Shown here: piece after piece, positions 41,893 through 50,733 of the stretch
Layout of the letters: every line of letters begins with the position of its first letter
Position numbering within the stretch: the stretch's first letter is position 1
Source: Pseudomonas fluorescens
GTDB taxonomy: Bacteria; Pseudomonadota; Gammaproteobacteria; Pseudomonadales; Pseudomonadaceae
Assembly: GCF_003732425.1 (NCBI RefSeq)
Contig: NZ_MOBX01000016.1
Span: forward strand, 248,001-312,000
DNA length: 64,000 bases
Direction: 5' to 3'
Program-made: the position numbers and the translations under genes
The notes under the pieces: model-generated
Told to the model about the DNA's origin: nothing
The model's database searches: none
The model's input: the letters and a program-made list of their open reading frames with translations, nothing else

Positions 41893-43734
41893 ATGCCAGA
41901 TTACCGCTCGAAAACATCCACCCACGGCCGCAACATGGCCGGTGCCCGCGCACTGTGGCGCGCCACGGGGATGAAAGATGACGACTTCAAAAAGCCGATC
42001 ATCGCCATTGCCAACTCGTTCACCCAGTTCGTGCCGGGCCATGTGCACCTGAAGGATCTGGGCCAACTGGTCGCCCGTGAAATCGAACGCGCCGGCGGCG
42101 TGGCCAAGGAATTCAACACCATCGCCGTGGATGACGGCATCGCCATGGGCCACGACGGCATGCTCTATTCGCTGCCGAGCCGCGAAATCATCGCCGACTC
42201 CGTCGAGTACATGGTCAACGCCCACTGCGCTGACGCCATCGTCTGCATTTCCAACTGCGACAAGATCACCCCGGGCATGCTGATGGCTGCTCTGCGCCTG
42301 AACATTCCGGTGATCTTCGTTTCCGGCGGCCCGATGGAAGCCGGCAAGACCAAACTCGCTTCCCACGGCCTCGACCTCGTCGACGCCATGGTGATCGCCG
42401 CCGACGCCAGCGCTTCTGACGAGAAAGTCGCTGAATACGAGCGCAGCGCCTGCCCGACCTGCGGCTCGTGCTCCGGCATGTTCACCGCCAACTCGATGAA
42501 CTGCCTGACCGAAGCACTGGGCCTGGCATTGCCGGGCAACGGTTCGACCCTCGCCACCCACAGCGACCGCGAACAACTGTTCCTGCAGGCTGGCCGCACC
42601 ATCGTCGAGCTGTGCAAGCGCTACTACGGCGAGAACGATGAATCGGTATTGCCGCGCAACATCGCCAACTTCAAGGCGTTCGAGAACGCGATGATGCTCG
42701 ACATCGCCATGGGCGGTTCGACCAACACCATCCTGCACTTGCTCGCTGCCGCCCAAGAGGCGGAGATCGATTTCGACCTGCGCGACATCGACCGTCTCTC
42801 GCGCAGCGTGCCGCAACTGTGCAAGGTTGCACCGAACATCCAGAAGTACCACATGGAAGACGTGCACCGCGCCGGCGGCATCTTCAGCATCCTCGGCTCG
42901 CTGGCCCGCGGCGGTTTGCTGCACACCGACCTGCCGACCGTGCACAGCCGCAGCATGGAAGAAGCCATCGCCAAGTGGGACATTACCCAGACCAGCGATG
43001 AAGCCGTGCACCACTTCTTCAAGGCCGGTCCTGCCGGTATTCCAACGCAGACGGCGTTCAGCCAGTCGACCCGTTGGGAAACTCTGGATGACGACCGTGA
43101 AAACGGCTGCATCCGCAGTTTCGAACACGCCTATTCGCAAGAAGGTGGTTTGGCCGTGCTGTACGGCAACATCGCTCTCGATGGCTGCGTGGTGAAAACC
43201 GCCGGTGTTGACGAGTCGATCCACGTCTTCGAAGGCAACGCGAAGATCTTTGAAAGCCAGGACAGCGCCGTACGCGGCATCCTCGCTGACGAGGTGAAGG
43301 AAGGCGACATCGTCATCATTCGCTACGAAGGTCCGAAAGGCGGCCCGGGCATGCAGGAAATGCTCTACCCGACTTCGTACCTGAAATCCAAAGGTCTGGG
43401 CAAAGCCTGCGCGCTGCTCACCGACGGCCGTTTCTCCGGCGGTACGTCGGGTCTGTCCATCGGCCACGCTTCGCCAGAAGCCGCCGCCGGCGGCGCGATC
43501 GGCCTGGTGCAGGACGGCGACAAGGTGCTGATCGACATTCCGAACCGCTCGATCAACCTGTTGGTCAGCGACGAAGAACTGGCGGCACGCCGCGCCGAGC
43601 AGGACAAGAAAGGCTGGAAGCCTGTTGAAGTGCGTCCACGCAAAGTGACCACCGCCCTCAAGGCCTACGCCCTGCTGGCGACCAGTGCCGACAAAGGTGC
43701 TGTGCGTAACAAAGCGATGCTCGACGGGCTTTAA
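41893..43734 (+). CDS. ilvD: Dihydroxy-acid dehydratase
   Basis: A 613-residue Fe-S dehydratase that turns dihydroxy-isovalerate and dihydroxy-methylvalerate into keto acids for valine, isoleucine and leucine. Cluster Cys are seen in I-S-N-C-D-K-I-T-P-G-M and C-P-T-C-G-S-C-S-G-M-F-T-A-N-S-M-N. Length and the C-terminal G-R-F-S-G-G-T-S-G-L-S-I-G-H motif fit the family. The gene is single, with a strong terminator. Confidence 0.97.
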   Translation: MPDYRSKTSTHGRNMAGARALWRATGMKDDDFKKPIIAIANSFTQFVPGHVHLKDLGQLVAREIERAGGVAKEFNTIAVDDGIAMGHDGMLYSLPSREIIADSVEYMVNAHCADAIVCISNCDKITPGMLMAALRLNIPVIFVSGGPMEAGKTKLASHGLDLVDAMVIAADASASDEKVAEYERSACPTCGSCSGMFTANSMNCLTEALGLALPGNGSTLATHSDREQLFLQAGRTIVELCKRYYGENDESVLPRNIANFKAFENAMMLDIAMGGSTNTILHLLAAAQEAEIDFDLRDIDRLSRSVPQLCKVAPNIQKYHMEDVHRAGGIFSILGSLARGGLLHTDLPTVHSRSMEEAIAKWDITQTSDEAVHHFFKAGPAGIPTQTAFSQSTRWETLDDDRENGCIRSFEHAYSQEGGLAVLYGNIALDGCVVKTAGVDESIHVFEGNAKIFESQDSAVRGILADEVKEGDIVIIRYEGPKGGPGMQEMLYPTSYLKSKGLGKACALLTDGRFSGGTSGLSIGHASPEAAAGGAIGLVQDGDKVLIDIPNRSINLLVSDEELAARRAEQDKKGWKPVEVRPRKVTTALKAYALLATSADKGAVRNKAMLDGL

Positions 43735-43750
43735 GCCTTAAGCGTCGAAT

Positions 43751-43785
43751 AAAAAAATGCCCCGCCTGAGTGCGGGGCATTTTTG
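43751..43785 (+). terminator. Rho-independent terminator after ilvD
   Basis: Stem ATGCCCCGC / GCGGGGCAT with a 6-nt loop, A-run before and TTTTT after. Confidence 0.93.
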
Positions 43786-43822
43786 TGTCTGACCGAAATC
43801 CCAAAGTCACGGCAGATCAAAC

Positions 43823-43911
43823 TGTGGGAGCGAGCCTGCTCGCGAATACGGTATGTCAGAAACAGAGAAGGTGACTGACACTACGCTTTCGCGAGCAGGC
43901 TCGCTCCCACA
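43823..43911. repeat. REP inverted pair, GGGAGCGAGCCTGCTCGCG type
   Basis: Arms TGTGGGAGCGAGCCTGCTCG and reverse complement, between the convergent ilvD and phosphatase genes. Confidence 0.88.
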
Positions 43912-43926
43912 CTGGCCCTGTATCTG

Positions 43927-44988
43927 TTACTGGATTTCTTCTGGCTTGACGATCACCCAGTTCTTGTCCGCCGTCACCGGCAACCCTTCTTTCGCCTGCG
44001 CCGCTGCATGCTTGGCCATCATGCCGTTCAGCTGAGTCATGTATTTGTCCTTGCGGTTGACCCACAAGTGAATCCCGCCCTTGGCCACGTCGACATCGTG
44101 AAACAGCATGTAACCATCGCTGGTCGGGGTATCGCCGCCAACCAGTACCGGTTTCTTCCATTCGTCGATGTAAGTGAGAATCGCCGCGTGCTTGCCAGCC
44201 ATCCAGGTGGCCGGGGTCCAAAGGTACGGGGTCAGTTCGAGGCCAAGGTTGGCCTTCTCGTCATATTTGCCAGCGGTGATCTGCTTGCGTGCGGTGGTCA
44301 GCTCATGGGTCTCGCGGTTCTTGAGTAGCAGACTCACGCCGATGACATTTTGCGGTTTGACGTTGTAGCCATACTTCGGATCCGCCGCGACCATACGCAC
44401 CAGTTCTTCCGAGGCGGCGGTCATCACGTAGACCTCTATGCCGTTCTCCATCAGCTTGTTGTACAGCTCTTGCTGGCCGGTGAAGATCTTCGGCGGATTG
44501 ACGTCGAGTTTCTTGACCACATCGCCTTCGTAATAAGTCGCCGGCACCGGTTTGCCCGAAGCCATCAGCTCATCGACGTAACCCTTGAGCTCTTTGAGGG
44601 TGAAGCCGGAGAACACCTGCGCCACCCACGGGTAGCAGACCATGTCGTCGACTTCGCAGAGGCGATAGTAGTAACTGAACAGACTTTCCTTGTGGTCGGC
44701 GGTGTCCTTGAACGGCATCAGTTTCAGCGAAGGGTCGAGTTTGTCGCGGGTGATCAGGCCCTTGTTTTCCATGAACGGCAGCAACGACTCTTCGAGGTCG
44801 TAGCGGTAACTGGTGTTGTCCATGTCGAACACCGCGTAGTTACCCTTGTTGGCGTTGGCGGCGATCATCGCGTCCAGTGCCTTGGCCTGATCCGCCGGCC
44901 AGTGTTTCAGGTCGGTGGCGAACGCCTGAGTAGCCAGGCCCATGCCCACAGTCAGTGCGACAGCCAGAAATTTCGGTGCAAACTTCAT
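43927..44988 (-). CDS. pchP: Phosphorylcholine phosphatase (HAD superfamily)
   Basis: A 353-residue periplasmic HAD phosphatase with a signal peptide (ending T-Q-A-F-A). HAD motif I is D-M-D-N-T-S-Y, motif II is T-A-A-S-E-E-L, and motif III is G-G-D-T-P-T-S-D-G-Y. These match the arrangement known for P. aeruginosa PchP, which releases choline from phosphorylcholine after phospholipase C attack on host lipids. In P. aeruginosa the gene is at another place, so this position is an accessory feature. It is divergent from the symporter gene. Confidence 0.82.
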   Translation of the reverse strand: MKFAPKFLAVALTVGMGLATQAFATDLKHWPADQAKALDAMIAANANKGNYAVFDMDNTSYRYDLEESLLPFMENKGLITRDKLDPSLKLMPFKDTADHKESLFSYYYRLCEVDDMVCYPWVAQVFSGFTLKELKGYVDELMASGKPVPATYYEGDVVKKLDVNPPKIFTGQQELYNKLMENGIEVYVMTAASEELVRMVAADPKYGYNVKPQNVIGVSLLLKNRETHELTTARKQITAGKYDEKANLGLELTPYLWTPATWMAGKHAAILTYIDEWKKPVLVGGDTPTSDGYMLFHDVDVAKGGIHLWVNRKDKYMTQLNGMMAKHAAAQAKEGLPVTADKNWVIVKPEEIQ

Positions 44989-45229
44989 AAGCCTCTTCTC
45001 CCTGATTCAAAGACATCGACGCTAACAAATAAGTGTGACAGTCCTCGTCTGTCAGCGACCGCCCGCGTCCCCATTGCGCCAGATGCATTGCCAACAGCGA
45101 CATGCGCTTATTCCAAAAACGACGGACGACCTGCGATTTCGGTATTAATTCATTGCAAATCAAGCTGTTAGGCTTGCCGGTTCGCAGTTGCCCAAGGAGG
45201 CGACTGGCACAAGTCTTATCGGAGTCTTC
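44989..45229. other. Divergent intergenic region pchP / symporter
   Basis: 241 bp with AT-rich blocks near 45015-45035 and 45138-45165 that could hold promoters. No terminator, RNA or named operator was recognised. Confidence 0.35.
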
Positions 45230-46621
45230 ATGAATCTGCCGCTGATCCTCAATCTGCTGGTGTTCCTCGCCCTGCTCTTCGGTCTGGCGCAAACCCGCCA
45301 CACCACGTGGAGCCTGGCGAAAAAAGTCCTGCTCGCGCTGGTGCTCGGCGTGGCGTTCGGCGTAGCGCTGCACACCGTTTACGGTGCCGGCAACCCGGTG
45401 CTGAAAGCGTCGATCGGCTGGTTCGATCTGGTCGGCAACGGCTACGTGCAGTTGCTGCAAATGATCGTCATCCCGCTGGTGTTCGCCTCGATCCTCAGCG
45501 CCGTGGCGCGTCTGCACAACGCCTCGTCGCTGGGCAAGATCAGCTTCCTGACCATCGGCACCCTGCTGTTCACCACCGCGATTGCGGCGCTGATCGGCAT
45601 CGGCCTGACCAACCTGTTCGGCCTCACCGCCGAAGGCCTGGTCGCCGGCACTCAGGAAATGGCCCGTCTGCAAACCATTCAGACTGACTACGCGGGCAAG
45701 GTTGCCGACCTGAATGTGCCGCAACTGCTGCTGTCGTTCATCCCGCAGAACCCGTTTGCCGATCTGGCGCGGGCCAAGCCAACCTCGATCATCAGCGTGG
45801 TGATTTTCGCTGCATTCCTCGGGGTCGCGGCGCTGCAGCTGCTCAAGGATGACGTCGAGAAAGGTCAGAAAGTGATCAACGCCATCGACACCCTGCAAGC
45901 CTGGGTGATGCGTCTGGTGCGTCTGGTGATGAAGCTGACCCCGTATGGCGTGCTGGCGCTGATGACCAAAGTGGTCGCCGGTTCCAACTTGCAAGACATC
46001 ATCAAACTCGGCAGTTTCGTCGTGGTGTCGTACCTCGGTCTGGGCCTGATGTTCGTCGTGCACGGTTTGCTGGTGTCGGCGGCCGGGATCAACCCGCTGC
46101 GTTTTTTCCGCAAGATCTGGCCGGTGCTGACGTTCGCGTTCACCAGCCGTTCCAGCGCAGCAAGCATTCCGCTGAGCATTGAAGCGCAGACCCGTCGTCT
46201 GGGGATTCCGCAATCGGTGGCGAGTTTTGCCGCTTCGTTCGGCGCGACCATCGGCCAGAACGGCTGTGCGGGTCTGTACCCGGCGATGTTGGCGGTGATG
46301 GTTGCGCCAACGGTTGGCATCAATCCGCTGGATCCGCTGTGGATCGCGACGTTGGTGGCGATTGTCACGCTGAGCTCCGCCGGTGTGGCGGGCGTGGGTG
46401 GCGGTGCGACGTTTGCCGCGCTGATCGTGCTGCCGGCGATGGGCTTGCCGGTTTCGCTGGTGGCGTTGCTGATTTCGGTTGAGCCGCTGATTGATATGGG
46501 CCGCACGGCGTTGAACGTCAGTGGCTCGATTACCGCTGGGGCGATTACCAGTCAGGTGATGCAGCAGACCGATAAAGAATTGCTGGATGCCGATGAGCAT
46601 GCGGAGCTTGCTCAGGCTTAA
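45230..46621 (+). CDS. tcyP: Dicarboxylate/amino acid:cation symporter, L-cystine TcyP/YdjN type
   Basis: A 463-residue DAACS-family transporter with about eight membrane helices and two re-entrant loops. The helical hairpin motif S-R-S-S-A-A-S-I-P-L-S (the Ser-rich re-entrant loop) and G-A-T-I-G-Q-N-G-C-A-G are visible. Overall pattern and length fit the L-cystine importers TcyP/YdjN. ATG 45230 has GGAG 5 bp upstream; the longer frame from 45188 lacks a better start. Substrate assignment rests on family resemblance. Confidence 0.8.
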   Translation: MNLPLILNLLVFLALLFGLAQTRHTTWSLAKKVLLALVLGVAFGVALHTVYGAGNPVLKASIGWFDLVGNGYVQLLQMIVIPLVFASILSAVARLHNASSLGKISFLTIGTLLFTTAIAALIGIGLTNLFGLTAEGLVAGTQEMARLQTIQTDYAGKVADLNVPQLLLSFIPQNPFADLARAKPTSIISVVIFAAFLGVAALQLLKDDVEKGQKVINAIDTLQAWVMRLVRLVMKLTPYGVLALMTKVVAGSNLQDIIKLGSFVVVSYLGLGLMFVVHGLLVSAAGINPLRFFRKIWPVLTFAFTSRSSAASIPLSIEAQTRRLGIPQSVASFAASFGATIGQNGCAGLYPAMLAVMVAPTVGINPLDPLWIATLVAIVTLSSAGVAGVGGGATFAALIVLPAMGLPVSLVALLISVEPLIDMGRTALNVSGSITAGAITSQVMQQTDKELLDADEHAELAQA

Positions 46622-46634
46622 CTGCAACACATAC

Positions 46635-46730
46635 TTGTGGCGAGGGGATTTATCCCCGTTGGGTTGCGTAGCGACCCCATTATTTTGGGGCTGCTGCGCA
46701 ACCCAACGGGGATAAATCCCCTCGCCACAA
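46635..46730. repeat. REP inverted pair, GTGGCGAGGGGATTTATCCCC subtype
   Basis: Arms TTGTGGCGAGGGGATTTATC and reverse complement, between the convergent symporter and folA genes, ending 2 bp from the folA stop. Confidence 0.87.
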
Positions 46731-46731
46731 T

Positions 46732-47244
46732 TTAGGCTTTTTCCCAAACTTCGAAGTTGTACGCGGGCTTATCTTCAACCGCCGGGTTTTCAACGTTGGA
46801 AACCAGCTTCCACTGGTTCAAATCAAACGCCGGAAACCACGCATCCCCTTCCGGGCTCAACGCCACGCGAGTCAGATACAGACGATCCGCCTGCGCCAGC
46901 CCTTGCGCATACAACTGCGCGCCACCAATCAGCATCAGCTCATCGACGCCCTGCGCCTTCGCCCACTCCTCGGCGCGAACCACGGCGGCCTCCAGCGATG
47001 AGTAGACCTCGGCACCTTCGAGCACCAGACCGGTCTGACGGCTGACCACAATGTTCAAGCGCCCCGGCAATGGCCGACCGAGCGAATCCCAGGTCTTGCG
47101 ACCCATGATGATCGGCTTGCCCAAGGTGGTGGCCTTGAAGTATTTGAAGTCCCCCGGCAGGTGCCAGGGCATGCTGTTGTCGACGCCGATCACGCGGTTT
47201 TCACCGAGGGCTGCGATCAGGCTGAGGGGCAGTGATTTAGTCAT
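46732..47244 (-). CDS. folA: Dihydrofolate reductase
   Basis: A 170-residue enzyme reducing dihydrofolate with NADPH. M-P-W-H-L-P-G-D-F-K-Y-F-K contains the catalytic Asp and substrate site, and G-R-K-T-W-D-S-L-G the NADPH site. ATG 47244 was chosen: it begins the standard family N-terminus, while the frame continues upstream over the DUF2868 start. It works with ThyA, encoded about 13 kb away, which regenerates dihydrofolate. Confidence 0.95.
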   Translation of the reverse strand: MTKSLPLSLIAALGENRVIGVDNSMPWHLPGDFKYFKATTLGKPIIMGRKTWDSLGRPLPGRLNIVVSRQTGLVLEGAEVYSSLEAAVVRAEEWAKAQGVDELMLIGGAQLYAQGLAQADRLYLTRVALSPEGDAWFPAFDLNQWKLVSNVENPAVEDKPAYNFEVWEKA

Positions 47245-47329
47245 GCCGGCGAGGATACCAGAGCCGCGCTTACCCCGATAAGCGCCACAGCGGTTATGCT
47301 CTTCAATCAATTTAGCGACGGGAAGCCGC

Positions 47330-48703
47330 GTGACTGAACTGACTCCACTGCAAAACCTCTGGCTCACCGAAACCGTGCGTCTGCGCGAAGAACACGCAGG
47401 CACTCTGGATGATCTGGAAGCCAACCGACTGGCGCGCACGGCCGGCGGTGATCTGCCGAGCCGTATTCAGCGCCGGGCGCTATGGCTGGCCGACCGCGAC
47501 GGGCTGACCGCTGCCCTCAAACACTGGCTGCAAGGTGCGCGCCTGGCGCTGGTGCTGCTGATGATTTTCGCGGTGCTCAGTGGCGCCTGTCTGGCCTTCG
47601 CCGCGCTGGGGCAAACACCGGTCAATGTGTTCTGGGCCTTGGGCAGTCTGCTCGGATTGAACCTGATCCTGCTGCTGAGCTGGGCACTGGGGTTGATCTT
47701 TGCCGGTGAACACGGCGCCACCCTCGGAAGACTGTGGCTGTGGCTCAGCGAGAAACTTGCCCGCGACGCCAAAGCCGCGCAACTGGCGCCGGCCTTGTTG
47801 TTGGTGCTGCAACGCAAGAAACTCAATCGCTGGGCGCTCGGTACGCTAGTCAACGGCTTATGGTTGCTGGCAATGCTCAGCGCACTGGTGCTGCTACTGA
47901 CGCTGATGGCGACCCGGCGCTACGGCTTCGTCTGGGAAACCACGATTCTCAGCGCCGACACCTTTATCCACGTCACCCATGCGCTCGGTTATCTGCCATC
48001 GCTGCTCGGTTTCAATGTGCCGACGGTGGAGATGATCCGCGCCAGCGGCGACGGCGCACTCGATATCGAAAGCGCTCGTCAGGCCTGGGCGACGTGGTTG
48101 GTCGGCGTGTTGGTGGTGTACGGCGTACTGCCACGTCTGCTATTGGCACTGTTGTGTTTCTGGCGCTGGAACAGCGGCAAAGCCGCGTTGCATCTGGACT
48201 TGAACCTGCCCGGCTACGCGCAATTGCGCGAACGTCTGATGCCAACCAGCGAACGCCTCGGCGTCAACGACCCGGAGCCGACGCAACTGCACCGCGTCGA
48301 AAGCAGTGTCGGCGAACTCGCCAGCGAAGGCGCGTTACTGGTCGCCATCGAACTCGACGAACAACGCCAATGGCCGCCCGCGCTGCCAAAAAATGTCAGC
48401 AACGCCGGCATTCTCGACAGCCGCGAATCCCGCCACAAACTCCTCGAACAACTCAGCCGCTTCCCGCCGGCGCGTCTGGCGATTGCCTGCGACCCACGGC
48501 GCTCGCCGGATCGTGGCAGCCTCGCCTTGATCGCCGAACTGGCGCGCAGTGCGGGCGAAACCCGCGTCTGGCTGCTGCAAGCGCCGCCCGGCGAAGCACT
48601 GGACGCTGAACGCCTCGGTGACTGGCACGTCGCGTTGCAACAACTGGAGTTGCCGTTTGCCGATTGCGCGCCGTTGAACTGGCTGGAGAACGGTCATGAC
48701 TGA
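47330..48703 (+). CDS. DUF2868 membrane protein
   Basis: A 457-residue protein of the DUF2868 family starting at a GTG. Membrane helices occur near residues 66-95, 100-128, 172-200 and 255-285, followed by a soluble C-terminal region of about 150 residues. It overlaps the GTPase gene by 8 bp. The DUF2868/DUF3482 pair is conserved across proteobacteria; its function is unknown. Confidence 0.85.
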   Translation: MTELTPLQNLWLTETVRLREEHAGTLDDLEANRLARTAGGDLPSRIQRRALWLADRDGLTAALKHWLQGARLALVLLMIFAVLSGACLAFAALGQTPVNVFWALGSLLGLNLILLLSWALGLIFAGEHGATLGRLWLWLSEKLARDAKAAQLAPALLLVLQRKKLNRWALGTLVNGLWLLAMLSALVLLLTLMATRRYGFVWETTILSADTFIHVTHALGYLPSLLGFNVPTVEMIRASGDGALDIESARQAWATWLVGVLVVYGVLPRLLLALLCFWRWNSGKAALHLDLNLPGYAQLRERLMPTSERLGVNDPEPTQLHRVESSVGELASEGALLVAIELDEQRQWPPALPKNVSNAGILDSRESRHKLLEQLSRFPPARLAIACDPRRSPDRGSLALIAELARSAGETRVWLLQAPPGEALDAERLGDWHVALQQLELPFADCAPLNWLENGHD

Positions 48704-50072
48704 TGCCTTCAAAGCGCCGCTGAAACTCGCGGTGGTCGGCCACACCAACGTCGGCAAGACATCGCTGCTGCGTACGCTGACCCGCGATGTCGGCTTCGGC
48801 GAAGTCTCCCATCGCCCGAGCACCACCCGGCACGTCGAAGGCGCGCGGTTGTCGGTGGACGGCGAACCGTTGCTTGATCTCTACGACACGCCGGGCCTGG
48901 AAGACGCCATCGCCCTGCTGGATTTTCTCGAACGCCTGGAACGCCCCGGCGAACGCCTCGACGGCCCGGCGCGGCTGGCGCGGTTTCTCGACGGCAGCGA
49001 GGCGCGCCAGCGTTTCGAGCAGGAAGCCAAAGTGCTGCGGCAACTGCTCGCCTCCGACGCCGGTCTGTATGTGATCGACGCCCGCGAGCCGGTGCTGGCC
49101 AAGTACCGCGATGAACTGGAAGTGCTCGCCAGTTGTGGCAAACCGCTGCTGCCGGTGCTGAATTTCGTCAGCAGCGCCAACCATCGCGAGCCGGATTGGC
49201 GCGAGGCGCTGGCGCGGCTCGGGCTGCATGCGCTGGTGCGTTTCGACAGCGTCGCACCGCCGGAGGATGGCGAGCGACGGTTGTATGAAAGCCTCGCGCT
49301 GCTGCTGGAAAATGCCCGGCCGCAGCTGGAACGATTGATTGCTGATCAGCAGGCTCAGCGCCTTGCGCGTCAGCAAAGTGCGGCGCGTTTGATCGCCGAG
49401 TTGCTGATCGACTGCGCCGCGTGTCGGCGCAGTGTGGTCAGTGAAGCGGAACAGGAACAGCACGCCATCAGCGAATTGCGCAAGGCCGTGCGTCAGCGTG
49501 AGCAGCGTTGTGTCGAAGCGTTGCTCAAGCTCTATGCGTTTCGCCCGCAAGATGCGGCGGCCAGTGATTTGCCGTTGCTAGACGGGCGTTGGGGCGATGA
49601 CCTGTTCAACCCGGAAACCTTGAAGCAACTTGGTGTGCGCGTGGGTGGCGGGATTGCAGCCGGCGCGGCCGCCGGGGCTGGCGTCGATTTGCTGGTGGGC
49701 GGGATTACCCTCGGCGCAGCGGCGTTGGCAGGTGCGATTGCTGGCGGTGCGCTGCAAACGGCGCGCAGTTATGGCAGTCGTTTGCTGGGCAAGCTCAAAG
49801 GGCAGCGGGAATTGACGGTGGATGATGGCGTGTTGCGGCTGTTGGCGTTGCGCCAGCGGCAGTTGCTGTTGGCGCTGGATCAGCGCGGGCATGCAGCGAT
49901 GGACGCGGTTCAGGTGGCGACACCGCAGGATAAAACCTGGCGTGAGGGTAAGTTGCCGGAGGCGTTGAGCAAAGCGCGGGCGCATCCGCAGTGGTCATCG
50001 TTGAATCCGCAGGCGAAGTTGAATCAGGCTGAGCGGCAGGAGCAGATTGAGTCTCTGGCCACAGATTTGTAG
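48696..50072 (+). CDS. GTPase with DUF3482 domain
   Basis: A 458-residue protein. The N-terminal Era-like GTPase domain has G1 G-H-T-N-V-G-K-T-S, a switch with T-T-R-H-V-E-G, and G3 D-T-P-G-L-E-D. The C-terminal half is DUF3482 and contains a Gly/Ala-rich hydrophobic segment near residues 315-355 (G-G-G-I-A-A-G-A-A-A-G-A-G), as in proteins that insert in or bend membranes. It is translationally coupled to the DUF2868 membrane protein, so the two likely form one complex. Confidence 0.86.
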   Translation: MTDAFKAPLKLAVVGHTNVGKTSLLRTLTRDVGFGEVSHRPSTTRHVEGARLSVDGEPLLDLYDTPGLEDAIALLDFLERLERPGERLDGPARLARFLDGSEARQRFEQEAKVLRQLLASDAGLYVIDAREPVLAKYRDELEVLASCGKPLLPVLNFVSSANHREPDWREALARLGLHALVRFDSVAPPEDGERRLYESLALLLENARPQLERLIADQQAQRLARQQSAARLIAELLIDCAACRRSVVSEAEQEQHAISELRKAVRQREQRCVEALLKLYAFRPQDAAASDLPLLDGRWGDDLFNPETLKQLGVRVGGGIAAGAAAGAGVDLLVGGITLGAAALAGAIAGGALQTARSYGSRLLGKLKGQRELTVDDGVLRLLALRQRQLLLALDQRGHAAMDAVQVATPQDKTWREGKLPEALSKARAHPQWSSLNPQAKLNQAERQEQIESLATDL

Positions 50073-50089
50073 CGCTTGATCTGGCGCCA

Positions 50090-50154
50090 TCGCGAGCAGG
50101 CTCACTCCTACAATGGATCGCGCTCATCTTGTAGGAGTGAGCCTGCTCGCGATA
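50090..50154. repeat. REP inverted pair, variant TGTAGGAGTGAGCCTGCTCG
   Basis: Left arm TCGCGAGCAGGCTCACTCCT and right arm TGTAGGAGTGAGCCTGCTCG. It lies between the convergent GTPase and HD oxygenase genes. Confidence 0.86.
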
Positions 50155-50175
50155 GCCGCAACTCAGTCCAGAGAC

Positions 50176-50733
50176 TCAAATTGTCAGCAGCCGCGCCGCT
50201 TTCTCCTTCAATACACCCAGATCCATCACCGGCACCGCCCTCTCCTTGGCCAGCTCATCCCACTGCCGCATCCGCAAACTCACCGCACACAACGGATCAC
50301 GCTCAAACACATTCGCCTCAGCCTCCGTCATCACCCCACCCTGATACGCCAACGTCCTGCGACTCGCCTCACTCAACCGCTCAAAATACCCCGGCTCACG
50401 CAACGTCAAATAACGCTTGGCCTCAACGTGATACTCCACCAACCGCGCCATCCGCTCGCTGAACCCGGCCTCACGCAAATAATCCGCGCCAAGCCGTTCA
50501 TGGCTGACCACGCCATAGCCGCCCATGTTCTGCGCACCCTCGGCACACAGATGGCCGATGTCGTGGAAGAACGCGGCGAGCACCACTTCATCATCAAAAC
50601 CTTCAGCCATCGCCAACTGCGCGGCCTGAGACATGTGTTCGATCTGCGACACCGGCTCGCCGATGTAATCGCTGGTGCCAAAGCGTTCATACAACCCAAA
50701 CACGCGGGCAATGACTTGCTCGTGACCTGTCAT
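50176..50733 (-). CDS. phnZ: PhnZ-like HD-domain phosphonate oxygenase
   Basis: A 185-residue HD protein. PhnZ cleaves (R)-1-hydroxy-2-aminoethylphosphonate to glycine and phosphate with a mixed-valent diiron site and O2. Here Tyr23, Glu26 and His33 (in D-Y-I-G-E and Q-I-E-H) and His57-Asp58/His61 (F-H-D-I-G-H) match PhnZ Tyr24, Glu27, His34, His58-Asp59 and His62 with an offset of one. The ATG at 50733 overlaps the upstream stop by 1 bp. The partner hydroxylase PhnY is not in the window. Confidence 0.82.
   Translation of the reverse strand: MTGHEQVIARVFGLYERFGTSDYIGEPVSQIEHMSQAAQLAMAEGFDDEVVLAAFFHDIGHLCAEGAQNMGGYGVVSHERLGADYLREAGFSERMARLVEYHVEAKRYLTLREPGYFERLSEASRRTLAYQGGVMTEAEANVFERDPLCAVSLRMRQWDELAKERAVPVMDLGVLKEKAARLLTI

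Noticed and set aside
41842..43467. 541-residue minus-strand ORF
   Set aside because: It is the antisense shadow of ilvD; the plus-strand gene has full family motifs and the minus frame has none.
44840..46747. 635-residue minus-strand ORF over the symporter
   Set aside because: It is rich in Gln/Arg/His as typical for antisense frames of GC-rich membrane genes and crosses a REP and a gene start.
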